Shown: positions 54,997-64,000 of the stretch, one piece after another
How the letters are laid out: each line of letters begins with the position of its first letter
How positions within the stretch are numbered: the first letter of the stretch is position 1
Source of the DNA: Clostridium lundense DSM 17049
Lineage (GTDB): Bacteria > Bacillota > Clostridia > Clostridiales > Clostridiaceae
Assembly: GCF_000619945.1 (NCBI RefSeq)
Contig: NZ_JHVC01000003.1
Location: forward strand, 1 to 64,000
Length of the DNA: 64,000 bases
Direction of reading: 5' to 3'
Translations under genes and position numbers: made by a program
The notes under the pieces: model-generated
Database searches by the model: none
Seen by the model: the letters and a program-made list of their open reading frames with translations, nothing else
What the model was told of the DNA's origin: nothing

Positions 54997-57411
54997 TCAA
55001 TTTCCTATTACCTTTTCAACAAATATTTTCACAATTTCAGGATCAAATTGACTACCAGCATTATTTATAAGTTCTTGTATAGCTATCTCTTTTGGCAAAG
55101 CACTTCTATAAGTTCTATCACTTGTCATAGCATCATAAGCATCAGCTATTGCAATTATTCTTGCCTTTAATGGAATTTCCTCCCCTTTAAGTCCTTTCGG
55201 ATAGCCAGTACCATCCCATTTTTCATGATGTGCCAGAACATATTCTGCCATTTCCGCCATATCATTAACAGAACTCAAAATACGATATCCTATTTCGGGA
55301 TGACGTTTAAATTCTTCCTTCTCTTCTTTTGTAAGCCTATCTGGTTTATTTAAAATGTTTTCATTTATGGCGATTTTACCTATATCATGCAAAAGTCCTG
55401 CTGTTTTTAGTTCTTGTATTTCTCCATCAGGTAAATCCATAACTTTCCCTATACGATCACAATACTCTGATACCCTATAGGAATGTCTCTCTTCTCTTTT
55501 ATTTTTTTCATGTAGTGTATTTATAATAGCATTAATTGTTTTTCCTCTCATGCTTGGACTTTCAAAAAGTTTATTTTTATACATGAAATCCTCTGCTTTT
55601 TTCAGCACTTCAAATACATCTTCTTCTTCATAATACTTTGTGGCAGATCCAAGAGAAATTGAAAGATTTAATGATACCACCTGTTCTTTAGAAACTAACG
55701 TTGAAATACGTTTAAGGATTCTATTTGCTCCTACTGCATTTATTTTAGGTAACAATATTACAAACTCATCTCCTCCTATACGTGATATTGTTCCATTATC
55801 ACCACAAACATTAATCATTACATTTGTAACCTTTTTTAATAATTCATCACCAGCCGCATGTCCAAAAGAATCATTTATTAATTTTAGACCATTAACATCT
55901 GCCATGCAAATAGTAAGCGGAAGATTTTCTTTAGTATTTAGCCTTTCAAGCTCTTCTTCAAAAAACCTTCTATTATGTAATCCTGTAAGCTGATCACAGT
56001 AACTTAGAAATTCAATTTCCTTTCGATCTTTTCTTGCAGTTGTAACATCCCTAAATACTAAAACCACACCCTTAATATTTTCCTCATTATCTTTTATAAC
56101 TGAAACATTATAGGAAATGATTTTTTTCTTACCTTTCTTTGTAGTTAATATTTTATATTGGACTAGCTCTAGTGATACCATACCTTCTAATGCTTTTTTT
56201 ACAGGATTATCACACTTTTCTTTTGTATCCTCATCTATAATATTAAATAAATCTTCAAAATTTAATAATTTTGCTTCTTCTTCTTTCCAGCCTGTTATCA
56301 TTTCTGCTGCTTTATTAAACATTGTAATATTGCCATCTGTATCTGTAACTATAACGCCATCCCCAACAGATAACAGCGTTATCTTCAATAATTCTTTCTC
56401 TTTTTCTATTGACCTTTGACTTTTACTTAAAGCCTCATTTGCTTGTAATAGTTCCTTTGTTCGTGTATCAACCTTCATCTTAAGACTGATGCTCCATAAT
56501 ATCAATAAAACTATAATTAATAAAAAAATTGCTATTATCTGAATATGTTCTAATAATAACTTATAAAAGGTTTTCTCTTCATAGTCTCCTAACCATTTAT
56601 TATGTATTTGATCAAATCTTCCTGTGTATTTAAGTATTTTTAGTCCAGCATTAAGGGTTACTATTAAATCATGATTTCCCTTTTTTGCAACTAAACAATA
56701 TTTTACAGGGCTAATAACTAATCCATTATCCTTTAAATTTGAATATTTTTCTTTTTTTATTAAATATCGGCCTTTGATTCTTAAAGCCACCGCATAATTA
56801 TATTGTTTTGTGGCCACAAGTTTAAGAGCTTCTTCAACTGTAGGCACTTCAATAAATTTAATATTGAGATTTTGTTTTTCTAAATACTCCTTGGCTATAT
56901 CATTAGCTTTAACTACTACAGTTGCACCTTTTAGATTACTTATATCCTTTATATTTGTGTCATTTCTAGTAAAAACATCTGTATTAGCTACTGTGTAACC
57001 TGTTGTAAAATCATAATTTTCTTCTATATCATCACAATATGCCATACCTACTATAGCATCTATCTTACCTTTCTCCAGGTCATCTTTAATCTCATTAAAG
57101 TCACCTAATTTAACTTTCACATTAAATCCCATAACTTTTCCTATTGCATTGACAACTTCTACATTAAAACCTGTAGGGCTACCACTTTCATCCATAAAAC
57201 TATATGGCTCACGATTCTTATCTGCACCTATTACTATGGTTTTACCTGAGTTTTCCATAACATTATTTACCAAATTATAACTAGATTCTTTATTATAACT
57301 TACATCTCCTTTGCTATCCATAAAAATGGTTCTTGTATAATTGTTCCATAATAAAAAAATTAATATTACAGTAGATACTATAATGAAAGCTTTATATATC
57401 CTTTTACTCAT
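54997..57411 (-). CDS. Sensor with SBP_bac_3, PAS, GGDEF and HD-GYP domains
   Basis: 804 residues. An N-terminal signal/helix, an extracytoplasmic amino-acid-binding-protein-like sensor (about 55-285: REPYSFMDESGSPTGFNVEVV), a helix (about 290-312), a PAS domain (about 345-455), a GGDEF domain with intact RIGGDEFVILL, and an HD-GYP domain with HDIGKIAI and HHEKWDGTGYPKGL. It can both make and break c-di-GMP in principle, in response to an extracellular solute. Monocistronic. A likely source or sink of the c-di-GMP sensed by the PilZ synthase at 46484. Confidence 0.92.
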   Translation of the reverse strand: MSKRIYKAFIIVSTVILIFLLWNNYTRTIFMDSKGDVSYNKESSYNLVNNVMENSGKTIVIGADKNREPYSFMDESGSPTGFNVEVVNAIGKVMGFNVKVKLGDFNEIKDDLEKGKIDAIVGMAYCDDIEENYDFTTGYTVANTDVFTRNDTNIKDISNLKGATVVVKANDIAKEYLEKQNLNIKFIEVPTVEEALKLVATKQYNYAVALRIKGRYLIKKEKYSNLKDNGLVISPVKYCLVAKKGNHDLIVTLNAGLKILKYTGRFDQIHNKWLGDYEEKTFYKLLLEHIQIIAIFLLIIVLLILWSISLKMKVDTRTKELLQANEALSKSQRSIEKEKELLKITLLSVGDGVIVTDTDGNITMFNKAAEMITGWKEEEAKLLNFEDLFNIIDEDTKEKCDNPVKKALEGMVSLELVQYKILTTKKGKKKIISYNVSVIKDNEENIKGVVLVFRDVTTARKDRKEIEFLSYCDQLTGLHNRRFFEEELERLNTKENLPLTICMADVNGLKLINDSFGHAAGDELLKKVTNVMINVCGDNGTISRIGGDEFVILLPKINAVGANRILKRISTLVSKEQVVSLNLSISLGSATKYYEEEDVFEVLKKAEDFMYKNKLFESPSMRGKTINAIINTLHEKNKREERHSYRVSEYCDRIGKVMDLPDGEIQELKTAGLLHDIGKIAINENILNKPDRLTKEEKEEFKRHPEIGYRILSSVNDMAEMAEYVLAHHEKWDGTGYPKGLKGEEIPLKARIIAIADAYDAMTSDRTYRSALPKEIAIQELINNAGSQFDPEIVKIFVEKVIGN

Positions 57412-57633
57412 ACACTTTCTCCTCGCGCATATTTTACATATTTCTACATGATATTACCAAATTAAACTAATAACTATTTTAGATATTCTACACAAAGCAC
57501 ATTTTTCCTTTATATAATGCATTTTTTTCATGTTTTAGACAATTTAATTAATTTATTCTTTGTTTAATACAAAAAACCATATCTTCTATAGGAGCTTAAT
57601 GATTAACTTTCTTCAATAACATTTCCTAAAAAA

Positions 57634-57662
57634 CCCTGCACTTAATTATTTTAAGTACAGGG
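57634..57662. terminator. Terminator hairpin, shared-loop family
   Basis: CCCTGCACTTAA and TTTAAGTACAGGG pair with one mismatch; loop TTAT. Belongs with 22816, 32614 and 59967. Confidence 0.7.
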
Positions 57663-57730
57663 CTATCTTTTATAAACATAGTTCCTAGCTTAAAAGTGAG
57701 TTTTTACTATCACTAAAACTTAAAAATCCT

Positions 57731-57800
57731 TATCCAGGAACATAGCTGCTCTTTACTCCTACTTTGAAAAAGTTAGGAGTATTAGAGTGAGTCGTTATGA
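57731..57800. repeat. Palindromic dispersed repeat, family A copy 3 (diverged)
   Basis: TTATCCAGGAACATAGCTGC at the left and TAGGAGTATTAGAGTGAGTC at the right match the 22703 copy in the same orientation, with more substitutions. The hairpin core is only partly paired. Confidence 0.55.
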
Positions 57801-57811
57801 ATTAAATCCAT

Positions 57812-59860
57812 TTACTTTGTTTTAAATATTTTTACAGTTTCTTCAAGTCTTATTGCCATGTCTGTAAGATCTTCTACATTCTGTGTAATTTGAGCTAATA
57901 AAGATGATTGTTCTTCTGTTAATGCTACAACTTCTTCAGTATTTGTAGAAGCATTGGCTGATATATCCTTAATATCATATACTTGTTTCATTACAGTATC
58001 TATTTTATCTTTTGAATTTGAAATATTTGAATTTACACTTTCTAAATCTCCTTTTGTACAATCAAAAGATTTTAAAATTTCATGTAAGGCTTCACTAACT
58101 TCTTTTACAATAACTTGTCCTTTATCTGACTGCATATTACCATCCTCAATAGATTTTAAAGCTTTATCAGTCTTATCTTGGATAAGTGTTATTAATTTTC
58201 TAATGCTATTTGATGAATCCAAAGATTCCTCTGCTAATTTTCTTACTTCTTCTGCCACTACTGCAAAGCCTTTTCCTGCTACTCCAGCTCTAGATGCTTC
58301 AATGGAAGCATTTAATGCTAATAAATTAGTTTGATCCGCTATTGAATTTATTATATTTACTATATTTCCTATTTCTTGTGACGTATCTTGGAGTTCTGAT
58401 ATTATACTTGCAGATGATCCCACACTTTTCTTTATATTTTCCATTTGCTCTACCATATTTATCATCTTTTCTCTACCACTGGCTGCTAGAGTGCTCGTTT
58501 TTTCTGAAAGATTTACTACTTTTTTAATTGCATTATTTGTTTCTCCAATACTATCTACAATATTCTTCATATCTGATGCTATAGCTTCTGCCACTTGTAA
58601 TTGATTTTCAGCCCCAGAAGCTATTTCTCCAGTAGAACCTGCTATTTCCTCTGAAGCTGATGATGATTCTTTTGCTGAATGTAATAAATTTTCTGATGAA
58701 ACTCTTAAATTACTACTTATTTCATTTATATTTAAAGTAATATCCTTTAAATTACTTATCATGCTATTGAAACTCATAGAAACCTTTCCTATTTCATCTT
58801 CCCTTTTTACATCTATATTCTTTGTAAGATCTCCTTTTGATACATCCATTGCTATTTTTTCTAAATTATTTAAAGGAGATAAATTTGAGGCTATTATTTT
58901 TCTTAATAAAATTCCTCCTAATATAAATGCCAAAATTGCTACTAGTATAAAGCTATATATAATTTGTTTTGATGTGTCTTCTAAATTTTTAAGCGAAAGC
59001 CCAACATTTATAGCTCCTGTAATTGCTTCTCCATCCTTTATGGGAAGCACTACATCATATACATTGGTATTATTTTTTGTATATTTATATATATTGGAAT
59101 ACATCTTTCCTTCTTTTATAACAGTATTACTTCCAATATCATCTTTAAGATCTAAGCCTATTCTGCTTTTATCACTATGAGCTATAACTTTTGAGTCTTG
59201 TCCTATTGTCAATGCATATACAATATTATCTGCTTTACCAATCCTATCTATAATATGTTGATGACTTGCAGCAGCATTTAATTTTTCAACTTCATTAGCT
59301 ATTATTCCAGCTTGGACTAATCCACCATTTTCTAAAGCAATTGCTCCATATTTATAATAATTTTTATCAACGCTATTTGAGCTTTTTCTTATTTTCTCCA
59401 TTACATTTTTGCTTTTATTTTGAAAAATTGATTGTACTAAATGATCTTTTTTATATTGATAATTTATATTTCCAGGTAAATTAGAGTAAATAATTTTACC
59501 AGACTTATCAGCTATATTTATTTCTTGAACTCCGATTTCTTTTGCAACTTTCTTTAAATAATCGTTTGATATACTAGGATTTTGCCCAACTAAATAAGCT
59601 ATGTTAGAAATTTTATCATCTAATAAAGAATTCAATGCTTTCATAATTTTATCTTGATTCTGTATTTCAGATTCCATTTGTTCTACTAAATTTATTCCTT
59701 GATGTTTAAGTTGTTCTGCCATTTTTTTGCTTACTACATTATAAGCAACTGTGACCAGTAATACTATTGATATCAATAGTACCAATAAGGCACTTAAAGT
59801 TATTTTTGTCTTTAAGGAGCTTTTTTTTGCTGCCATATTTATGTCATATATAATAACCAT
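57812..59860 (-). CDS. Methyl-accepting chemotaxis protein
   Basis: 682 residues. TM1 (about 20-44), a Cache-like periplasmic sensor (about 45-310), TM2 (about 310-332), HAMP (332-386) and a signalling domain with tip NLLALNASIEASRAGVAGKG. Sensor elements GQDSKVIAHSDKSRIGLDLKDD and DVVLPIKDGEAITGAINVG fit a dCache/CitA-like pocket. The start is uncertain: a GGGAG site lies directly against the first ATG, and another ATG (residue 9) is 24 bases further on. The shared-loop terminator lies downstream. Confidence 0.9.
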   Translation of the reverse strand: MVIIYDINMAAKKSSLKTKITLSALLVLLISIVLLVTVAYNVVSKKMAEQLKHQGINLVEQMESEIQNQDKIMKALNSLLDDKISNIAYLVGQNPSISNDYLKKVAKEIGVQEINIADKSGKIIYSNLPGNINYQYKKDHLVQSIFQNKSKNVMEKIRKSSNSVDKNYYKYGAIALENGGLVQAGIIANEVEKLNAAASHQHIIDRIGKADNIVYALTIGQDSKVIAHSDKSRIGLDLKDDIGSNTVIKEGKMYSNIYKYTKNNTNVYDVVLPIKDGEAITGAINVGLSLKNLEDTSKQIIYSFILVAILAFILGGILLRKIIASNLSPLNNLEKIAMDVSKGDLTKNIDVKREDEIGKVSMSFNSMISNLKDITLNINEISSNLRVSSENLLHSAKESSSASEEIAGSTGEIASGAENQLQVAEAIASDMKNIVDSIGETNNAIKKVVNLSEKTSTLAASGREKMINMVEQMENIKKSVGSSASIISELQDTSQEIGNIVNIINSIADQTNLLALNASIEASRAGVAGKGFAVVAEEVRKLAEESLDSSNSIRKLITLIQDKTDKALKSIEDGNMQSDKGQVIVKEVSEALHEILKSFDCTKGDLESVNSNISNSKDKIDTVMKQVYDIKDISANASTNTEEVVALTEEQSSLLAQITQNVEDLTDMAIRLEETVKIFKTK

Positions 59861-59966
59861 CTCCCATTTATTCCATAATCTTATATGAAATTTTACATTA
59901 TTCTACCGTTTCAGTCAAGTTCTGCTTGTAAGTGACATTTAAAAGTAATATATTTCAATTAACAAA

Positions 59967-60005
59967 AATAACCCCATACCTAATTATTTTAAGTATAGGG
60001 TTATT
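59967..60005. terminator. Terminator hairpin, shared-loop family
   Basis: AATAACCCCATACCT and AAGTATAGGGTTATT pair almost fully around TAATTATTTT. It lies just past the ABC-2 permease gene on the minus strand. Confidence 0.75.
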
Positions 60006-60017
60006 TTATATATAATT

Positions 60018-60764
60018 TTACTTTACTTCTCTTTTATTAAATATATATATACTAAACGCACATCCTGCAATTAAACTAATTGCTAATACAGTACATGCTA
60101 AATATATCATTTCCATAGGAATTTTTTCTTCTCCTAATATCTTTAAACTTAATTGCAAGGGGATAGTTGCTGGCCAAAAATATATCCATTTAAAATTTCC
60201 TGATTCTGAGGAAAAAACATAAAAATATATTATACAAATAACACTAAACATGCTAAAAATTAAAGGTTCTATAACTTTTTTTGTTAAAATACATACTGCA
60301 ACAATTAAAGATACAAAGCAAATAAATCCAATTACAGAGGTTATATAAGCCCCTAAAACATAAAATAGGAATTCCACTGAAAAAGGCCTATGTTTCACTA
60401 TTATCACTGAAATCAATGATACCACTAAGGATAACATATATACTATAGCTATAATACACATGGAAGTAATTATTTTAGCTCCAAATAACTTTCTCCTTGA
60501 CATTGGGTAAGAAAACATATTTTTTATGGTATTATTCTTATATTCATTAGCAAATATCATATCTATAATCAAAGAAAATAATACAATAAAAACTACCCAA
60601 TTAGTCCAAACTATTGTCTGAAAATAAGTGTTTAACACAATTAAATTATCATAATAACTAATGCTATGTCCAATTATAATAGGGATAGTAGTACATATTA
60701 AAATCATTAGTGGAAGCTTTAATCCCTTTAATTTCAAGAATTCACAATATACCGCATTAAGCAT
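60018..60764 (-). CDS. ABC-2 type permease
   Basis: 248 residues with six hydrophobic helices and the opening EFLKLKGLKLP typical of lantibiotic-immunity or bacitracin-type ABC-2 permeases. The NEYKNNTIKNMFSYPMSRRKLFGAKI segment is the usual cytosolic loop. It overlaps the ATPase gene by 8 bp, so the two form one transporter. Substrate unknown. Confidence 0.85.
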   Translation of the reverse strand: MLNAVYCEFLKLKGLKLPLMILICTTIPIIIGHSISYYDNLIVLNTYFQTIVWTNWVVFIVLFSLIIDMIFANEYKNNTIKNMFSYPMSRRKLFGAKIITSMCIIAIVYMLSLVVSLISVIIVKHRPFSVEFLFYVLGAYITSVIGFICFVSLIVAVCILTKKVIEPLIFSMFSVICIIYFYVFSSESGNFKWIYFWPATIPLQLSLKILGEEKIPMEMIYLACTVLAISLIAGCAFSIYIFNKREVK

Positions 60765-61677
60765 TTATATCCGCTCCTGTCATTTTAATAAAGTAATCCT
60801 CAAGATTTTCCCTTGAAAAGGTTAATTCCTTAACCCTTATATTGTTCTCCACTAAAACTTTATTGATTAGGTCACTCTTATCTAAACAATCGTAAATTTT
60901 AATTGTATTCTTATCAGCTACAATATAATCTGTAATATCTAGCTTTTCTTCTAGTAATGTACATACTTTTTTATCATTATCCACAACTATTCTCAAATGA
61001 TTTCTATTTCTTTCTCTAATGGTTTCATAGTCTACCTCTTCTATAAGCTTCCCTTTAGCAATTATCCCTATTTTAGTAGCCATATGCTGAATTTCATTTA
61101 AAATGTGGCTAGATATTAATATGGTTACTTTTTTACTTTGTGATAAATTAATAAGTAGTTCCCTTATCTTTTTTATACCTATAGGGTCAAGTCCATTAGT
61201 AGGTTCATCTAAAATAAGTAATTCGGGATAATGCAAAAGTGCTTGAGCTATTCCCAGTCTTTGCTTCATTCCTAAAGAAAGGTCTTTAGCTTTTTTATTA
61301 CGAACATCTAAAAGATCTACTAAATCTAAACTTTCCTCTATTCTTTTTCTATCATTTATCCCCATCATTCTTCTATGTATTTCAAGATTTTCTGCTGCTG
61401 TAAGATTTGGATAAAATGTTGGAAACTCTATTATTGAACCTATTCTTTCATACAAGTTATGACTTTTAGGAGTTAAAGTTTCTCCAAACAGCTCCACAAA
61501 ACCACTTGAAGGCTTTATCAGATTTGTTATCATTCTAAGTGTAGTTGTCTTCCCTGCTCCATTTTGTCCAATAAATCCGTATATGTCCCCTTTTTCAATA
61601 TTTATATTTACATTATCAACAACTCTAACATCTCCATACTGCTTAGTTAGATTTATGGTCTTAAGTATGTATTCCAT
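60757..61677 (-). CDS. ABC transporter ATP-binding protein
   Basis: 306 residues. Walker A GQNGAGKTT, signature LSLGMKQRLG, Walker B LLILDEPTNGLD and the switch histidine in ISSHI. A C-terminal extension of about 80 residues is typical of ABC-2 type drug or bacteriocin exporters. Partner of the permease at 60018 (8-bp overlap). Upstream lie two more membrane genes of the same cluster. Confidence 0.92.
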   Translation of the reverse strand: MEYILKTINLTKQYGDVRVVDNVNINIEKGDIYGFIGQNGAGKTTTLRMITNLIKPSSGFVELFGETLTPKSHNLYERIGSIIEFPTFYPNLTAAENLEIHRRMMGINDRKRIEESLDLVDLLDVRNKKAKDLSLGMKQRLGIAQALLHYPELLILDEPTNGLDPIGIKKIRELLINLSQSKKVTILISSHILNEIQHMATKIGIIAKGKLIEEVDYETIRERNRNHLRIVVDNDKKVCTLLEEKLDITDYIVADKNTIKIYDCLDKSDLINKVLVENNIRVKELTFSRENLEDYFIKMTGADINA

Positions 61678-61713
61678 ATTAGCTCCCCCTAACCATTTTA
61701 ATAATTAACTAAC

Positions 61714-63195
61714 TTAATCCTCTGTTACAAGCCCTCTATCACTATAATGTTTTTCATGGTATTCTCTTATTTCATTATATAAATTAAGAGTTTCTTCTAA
61801 TGTCTTATCTTTATAATTCTTTTTTATAAATTCTTCTATATCCCTATATGAAATGCTTTTTTCACTATTATTTATATATTTTAAAAGCTTTATAGTATTT
61901 TCGTGATTACTCTGGTCTAATTTATACAAAAGAGTGTTTGATATAGATCCAAGAGCATGTATACTATTCTTTTCAGGTTTATTACTTTTTATGTTACTCT
62001 CCAAATTGTCCATATATTCCTCTTTACTATTATTATAATACTCTGGCATTTTAAGTATTTTATTTTCTCTAAGTTTATTTCTTGTATTAGGAGATATATA
62101 TGAATAATATATATAGTTTTTCCATGCTCCTTTTAATATTTCATTTTCATTATTTTCTTCTAGTTGCTTAAATATTGGCTCCATTAACACTGTATTTATA
62201 TCATCATACCAATACTTGCCACCATATTCTGTAGGATTAAGTTTCATTAAACTTCTAAAAGGTATTAAATATGCATTGATTTCATCTTCTGCAAAATCAC
62301 TTTCTACCCCATGCCATACATAAACTTTATTGTACCCTATACTTTCTCCAAACAACTCTTGTAAAACCTTACTCTGCTCATTACATATTTTAAATATTTC
62401 TTTTGCACGATCATAGTCTAAATTTTTATATTGTAAATTTATATTTTCTCCCTTTAGTAAAGTCCATTTATTGTCTTTCCAAAATTCTAACTTTAGAAAG
62501 AAGGAATTATATAAAAATAAACAGATTAGAAAAACTGCAATTACCGCCGTTGTACCTTTATAAGTAAGCTTTCTTCTTAAATGCTCTCCTCTACTTACTA
62601 TAAATAAATTTAAAAGAATTAATATAGTAATTAAAATAATCATAAACAATATATTTGACCATACTTTCACTGATCTATTAATTAAATTTACATTAGTAGA
62701 TAAAAAGGTGTGTCTTTCATGCCATCTAGCTCCTAACATCATTTCCGATATCCATACACCTAAAGATACACCATATCCTAATAATGTATTATTGCTAATA
62801 TTGCTAACCAAAAGTCCTATCAAACTAAGCACTGTAGAATATATTACTATAATCATAAATGGAAATAAAGACTTTTCAAATCCACTAACTACTGCGGAAA
62901 GATATGCAATAAAAATTATCCCTTCACTAATAATCCATGCTGATAAATACTTTTGTATTAATACTTTATATCTAGGTATTCTAGATGTAAAAATTAAAAA
63001 ATCCGTTTTCTTTTCAACTTCACTTGAAAAAATATTAGAAGTAAAAAATAACGGCAGTAAAGTTATCATAATACTTAACATGTACCACTCTCTACTGTGA
63101 TTTAACAAATTAAAAATTATAACTAATACTACAAAGGTAGCTGCAATTCCTTTCATAACTTTTGATTGTTGTTTTAAATGATATTTAAAAAACAT
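61714..63195 (-). CDS. ABC-2 type membrane protein with large C-terminal extracytoplasmic domain
   Basis: 493 residues. The N-terminal 235 residues carry about six helices and an ABC-2 permease pattern (FFTSNIFSSEVEKKTDFLIFTSRIPRYKVLIQKY). The remaining 255 residues are soluble and probably outside the membrane (LQELFGESIGYNKVYVWHG, EYGGKYWYDDIN). They recall the metallopeptidase-like domain of some ABC-2 fusions, but no HExxH is present. Preceded by RBS GGTGA, 4 bp after the permease at 63200. Not assigned to a known family. Confidence 0.6.
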   Translation of the reverse strand: MFFKYHLKQQSKVMKGIAATFVVLVIIFNLLNHSREWYMLSIMITLLPLFFTSNIFSSEVEKKTDFLIFTSRIPRYKVLIQKYLSAWIISEGIIFIAYLSAVVSGFEKSLFPFMIIVIYSTVLSLIGLLVSNISNNTLLGYGVSLGVWISEMMLGARWHERHTFLSTNVNLINRSVKVWSNILFMIILITILILLNLFIVSRGEHLRRKLTYKGTTAVIAVFLICLFLYNSFFLKLEFWKDNKWTLLKGENINLQYKNLDYDRAKEIFKICNEQSKVLQELFGESIGYNKVYVWHGVESDFAEDEINAYLIPFRSLMKLNPTEYGGKYWYDDINTVLMEPIFKQLEENNENEILKGAWKNYIYYSYISPNTRNKLRENKILKMPEYYNNSKEEYMDNLESNIKSNKPEKNSIHALGSISNTLLYKLDQSNHENTIKLLKYINNSEKSISYRDIEEFIKKNYKDKTLEETLNLYNEIREYHEKHYSDRGLVTED

Positions 63196-63199
63196 AAGC

Positions 63200-63943
63200 T
63201 CACCTTCTATCCATTAATTTTTTAGGAGAAAATTTTAATATAGATATTATAAGAAGTAATACTGCCAAAGCTACTATAATCGTTCTATTAATCATAATAT
63301 ATTTTATGGCTTCTGGCGGTAATGGCATACCTGAATATAAATTAGTAGTATATCTAGAATCTATCATTATTCCAAAATAGCTAATTGGGATTGGGGGCCC
63401 AGATGTGAACATAAACATAAACATAGGCAAAAATATAGTTAATGGTTTTAAGTTAAATAAAACTTGAAAAAAATAATTTAATGAAAGTATTGCAAAGAAA
63501 GAGGGTACAGAATAAATCATAAAATATTTTAAAAATGGAAGTAATGGATAGGGGATTTCTTTAAAATATATAGGACTAAACATCCAAGCTATATTTCCTA
63601 ACAATGCAAATAATAAACAATACACATATCCACCTAAAAACTTACCTATAGCATATGTTTTTCCTTTAATAGGTTGGGAAAATATTAATATAGGCATTTC
63701 TGTTACTTCATCCTTATAATAAATACTTATAGTTATAAAAGACATTATCATTATTGCAATTGATACCAATCCATTATTACAATAATAGGCAGCATATACT
63801 TTATTCCATACCCTCCCATCAGTAATAGGGCTGTATACTAAAATTGGTGCTATTATAAATGAAATAACAGCAATAATTGTAATCCAATTTTTCAGAAGGC
63901 TTTTGAATTCCTGTTTTGCCACTGCAAAAATAGTTTTAAACAT
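63200..63943 (-). CDS. ABC-2 type permease
   Basis: 247 residues with six helices. The start is the ATG at 63943 after AAGGGGAAAAG; a start seven codons earlier would lie inside the upstream gene. The start overlaps the end of the ATPase gene on the right. Sequence FITISIYYKDEVTEMPILIFSQPIKGKTYAIGKF is the ABC-2 loop. It is likely the permease for the neighbouring ATPase. Confidence 0.85.
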   Translation of the reverse strand: MFKTIFAVAKQEFKSLLKNWITIIAVISFIIAPILVYSPITDGRVWNKVYAAYYCNNGLVSIAIMIMSFITISIYYKDEVTEMPILIFSQPIKGKTYAIGKFLGGYVYCLLFALLGNIAWMFSPIYFKEIPYPLLPFLKYFMIYSVPSFFAILSLNYFFQVLFNLKPLTIFLPMFMFMFTSGPPIPISYFGIMIDSRYTTNLYSGMPLPPEAIKYIMINRTIIVALAVLLLIISILKFSPKKLMDRR

Positions 63944-64000
63944 ATTTCTTTTCCCCTTCCCCATATTTCATAAAGTACATATAGGCATCTTCAAGACTAG
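63936..64000 (-). CDS. ABC transporter ATP-binding protein, C-terminal end (partial)
   Basis: Only the last 20 codons lie in the window, reading SLEDAYMYFMKYGEGEKKYV to a stop at 63936, overlapping the next gene by 8 bp. The SLEDAYM(F)Y ending is common at the C-terminus of ABC-2 exporter ATPases. The rest lies beyond the right edge. Confidence 0.6.
   Translation of the reverse strand, partial: SLEDAYMYFMKYGEGEKKYV

Larger units (their letters stand above)
57412..57811. other. Intergenic region with terminator and a family A repeat
   Basis: 400 bp. It holds the terminator at 57634-57662 and the diverged palindromic repeat at 57731-57800. No gene is visible. Confidence 0.6.

Noticed and set aside
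1..64000. rRNA, tRNA and complete insertion-sequence transposase genes
   Set aside because: None could be recognised on either strand by reading; no transposase motifs were seen.

Overview
The window looks like chromosomal DNA of a Clostridium sensu stricto species. It is very AT-rich, ribosome binding sites are strong (GGAGG type), and several genes use TTG or GTG starts. Contents typical of strict anaerobes include a flavodiiron protein, an acyl-CoA dehydrogenase fused to rubredoxin, a family I CoA-transferase and an enoate-reductase-like flavoenzyme. A clostridial type I-B CRISPR repeat lies at the left edge. No rRNA or tRNA gene was found. I cannot name the species.

Layout. 1-690: leader-proximal end of a CRISPR array, a palindromic dispersed repeat and a lipase-gene remnant. 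0.7-8.3 kb: an AraC regulator, CsaA, a flavodiiron protein next to an acyl-CoA dehydrogenase/ETF-alpha/rubredoxin fusion, a CoA-transferase gene pair behind three tandem 20-bp repeats, a DnaQ-BRCT exonuclease and a VOC protein. 8.7-15.6 kb: a defence-like accessory island. It has a decayed reverse transcriptase with a hairpin-rich leader, an HNH nuclease followed by a PD-(D/E)XK-like protein, a cupin, and a solitary DptF-like ATPase with an altered Walker A motif. 15.9-22.2 kb: a YjiH-type membrane protein, a PAQR/hemolysin III protein, CorA, an aldo/keto reductase, a nitroreductase and a putative metallopeptidase.

22.8-26.7 kb: a two-component system whose response-regulator gene is split by a 765-nt ORF-less group II intron. 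Splicing would restore the reading frame exactly. An exported protein lies beside it. 27-32.4 kb: a kinase-like P-loop protein, an AraC regulator, an enoate-reductase-like flavoenzyme and an APC permease. 32.6-34.1 kb holds gene remnants. 34-41.5 kb: a MacB/FtsX-type ABC exporter, small membrane or secreted proteins and an amidase, with a remnant of the amidase gene nearby. 41.7-51 kb: a second two-component system beside a four-gene exopolysaccharide locus (PilZ-glycosyltransferase, two deacetylase-type proteins, GH18 hydrolase).

51.2-59.9 kb: SstT, two chemoreceptors and a sensor with both GGDEF and HD-GYP domains. The PilZ and GGDEF/HD-GYP domains together suggest c-di-GMP control of the polysaccharide locus. 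60-64 kb: an ABC-2 export cluster that continues past the right edge.

Several small hairpin repeats recur across the window. One family is CRISPR-independent and palindromic (294, 22703, 57731), one sits beside gene 3' ends (17311, 32533, 51124), and one is a terminator with a shared loop (22816, 32614, 57634, 59967). The best candidates for undescribed biology are the nuclease pair with the RT and DptF-like neighbours (8.7-15.6 kb) and the intron-split response regulator.
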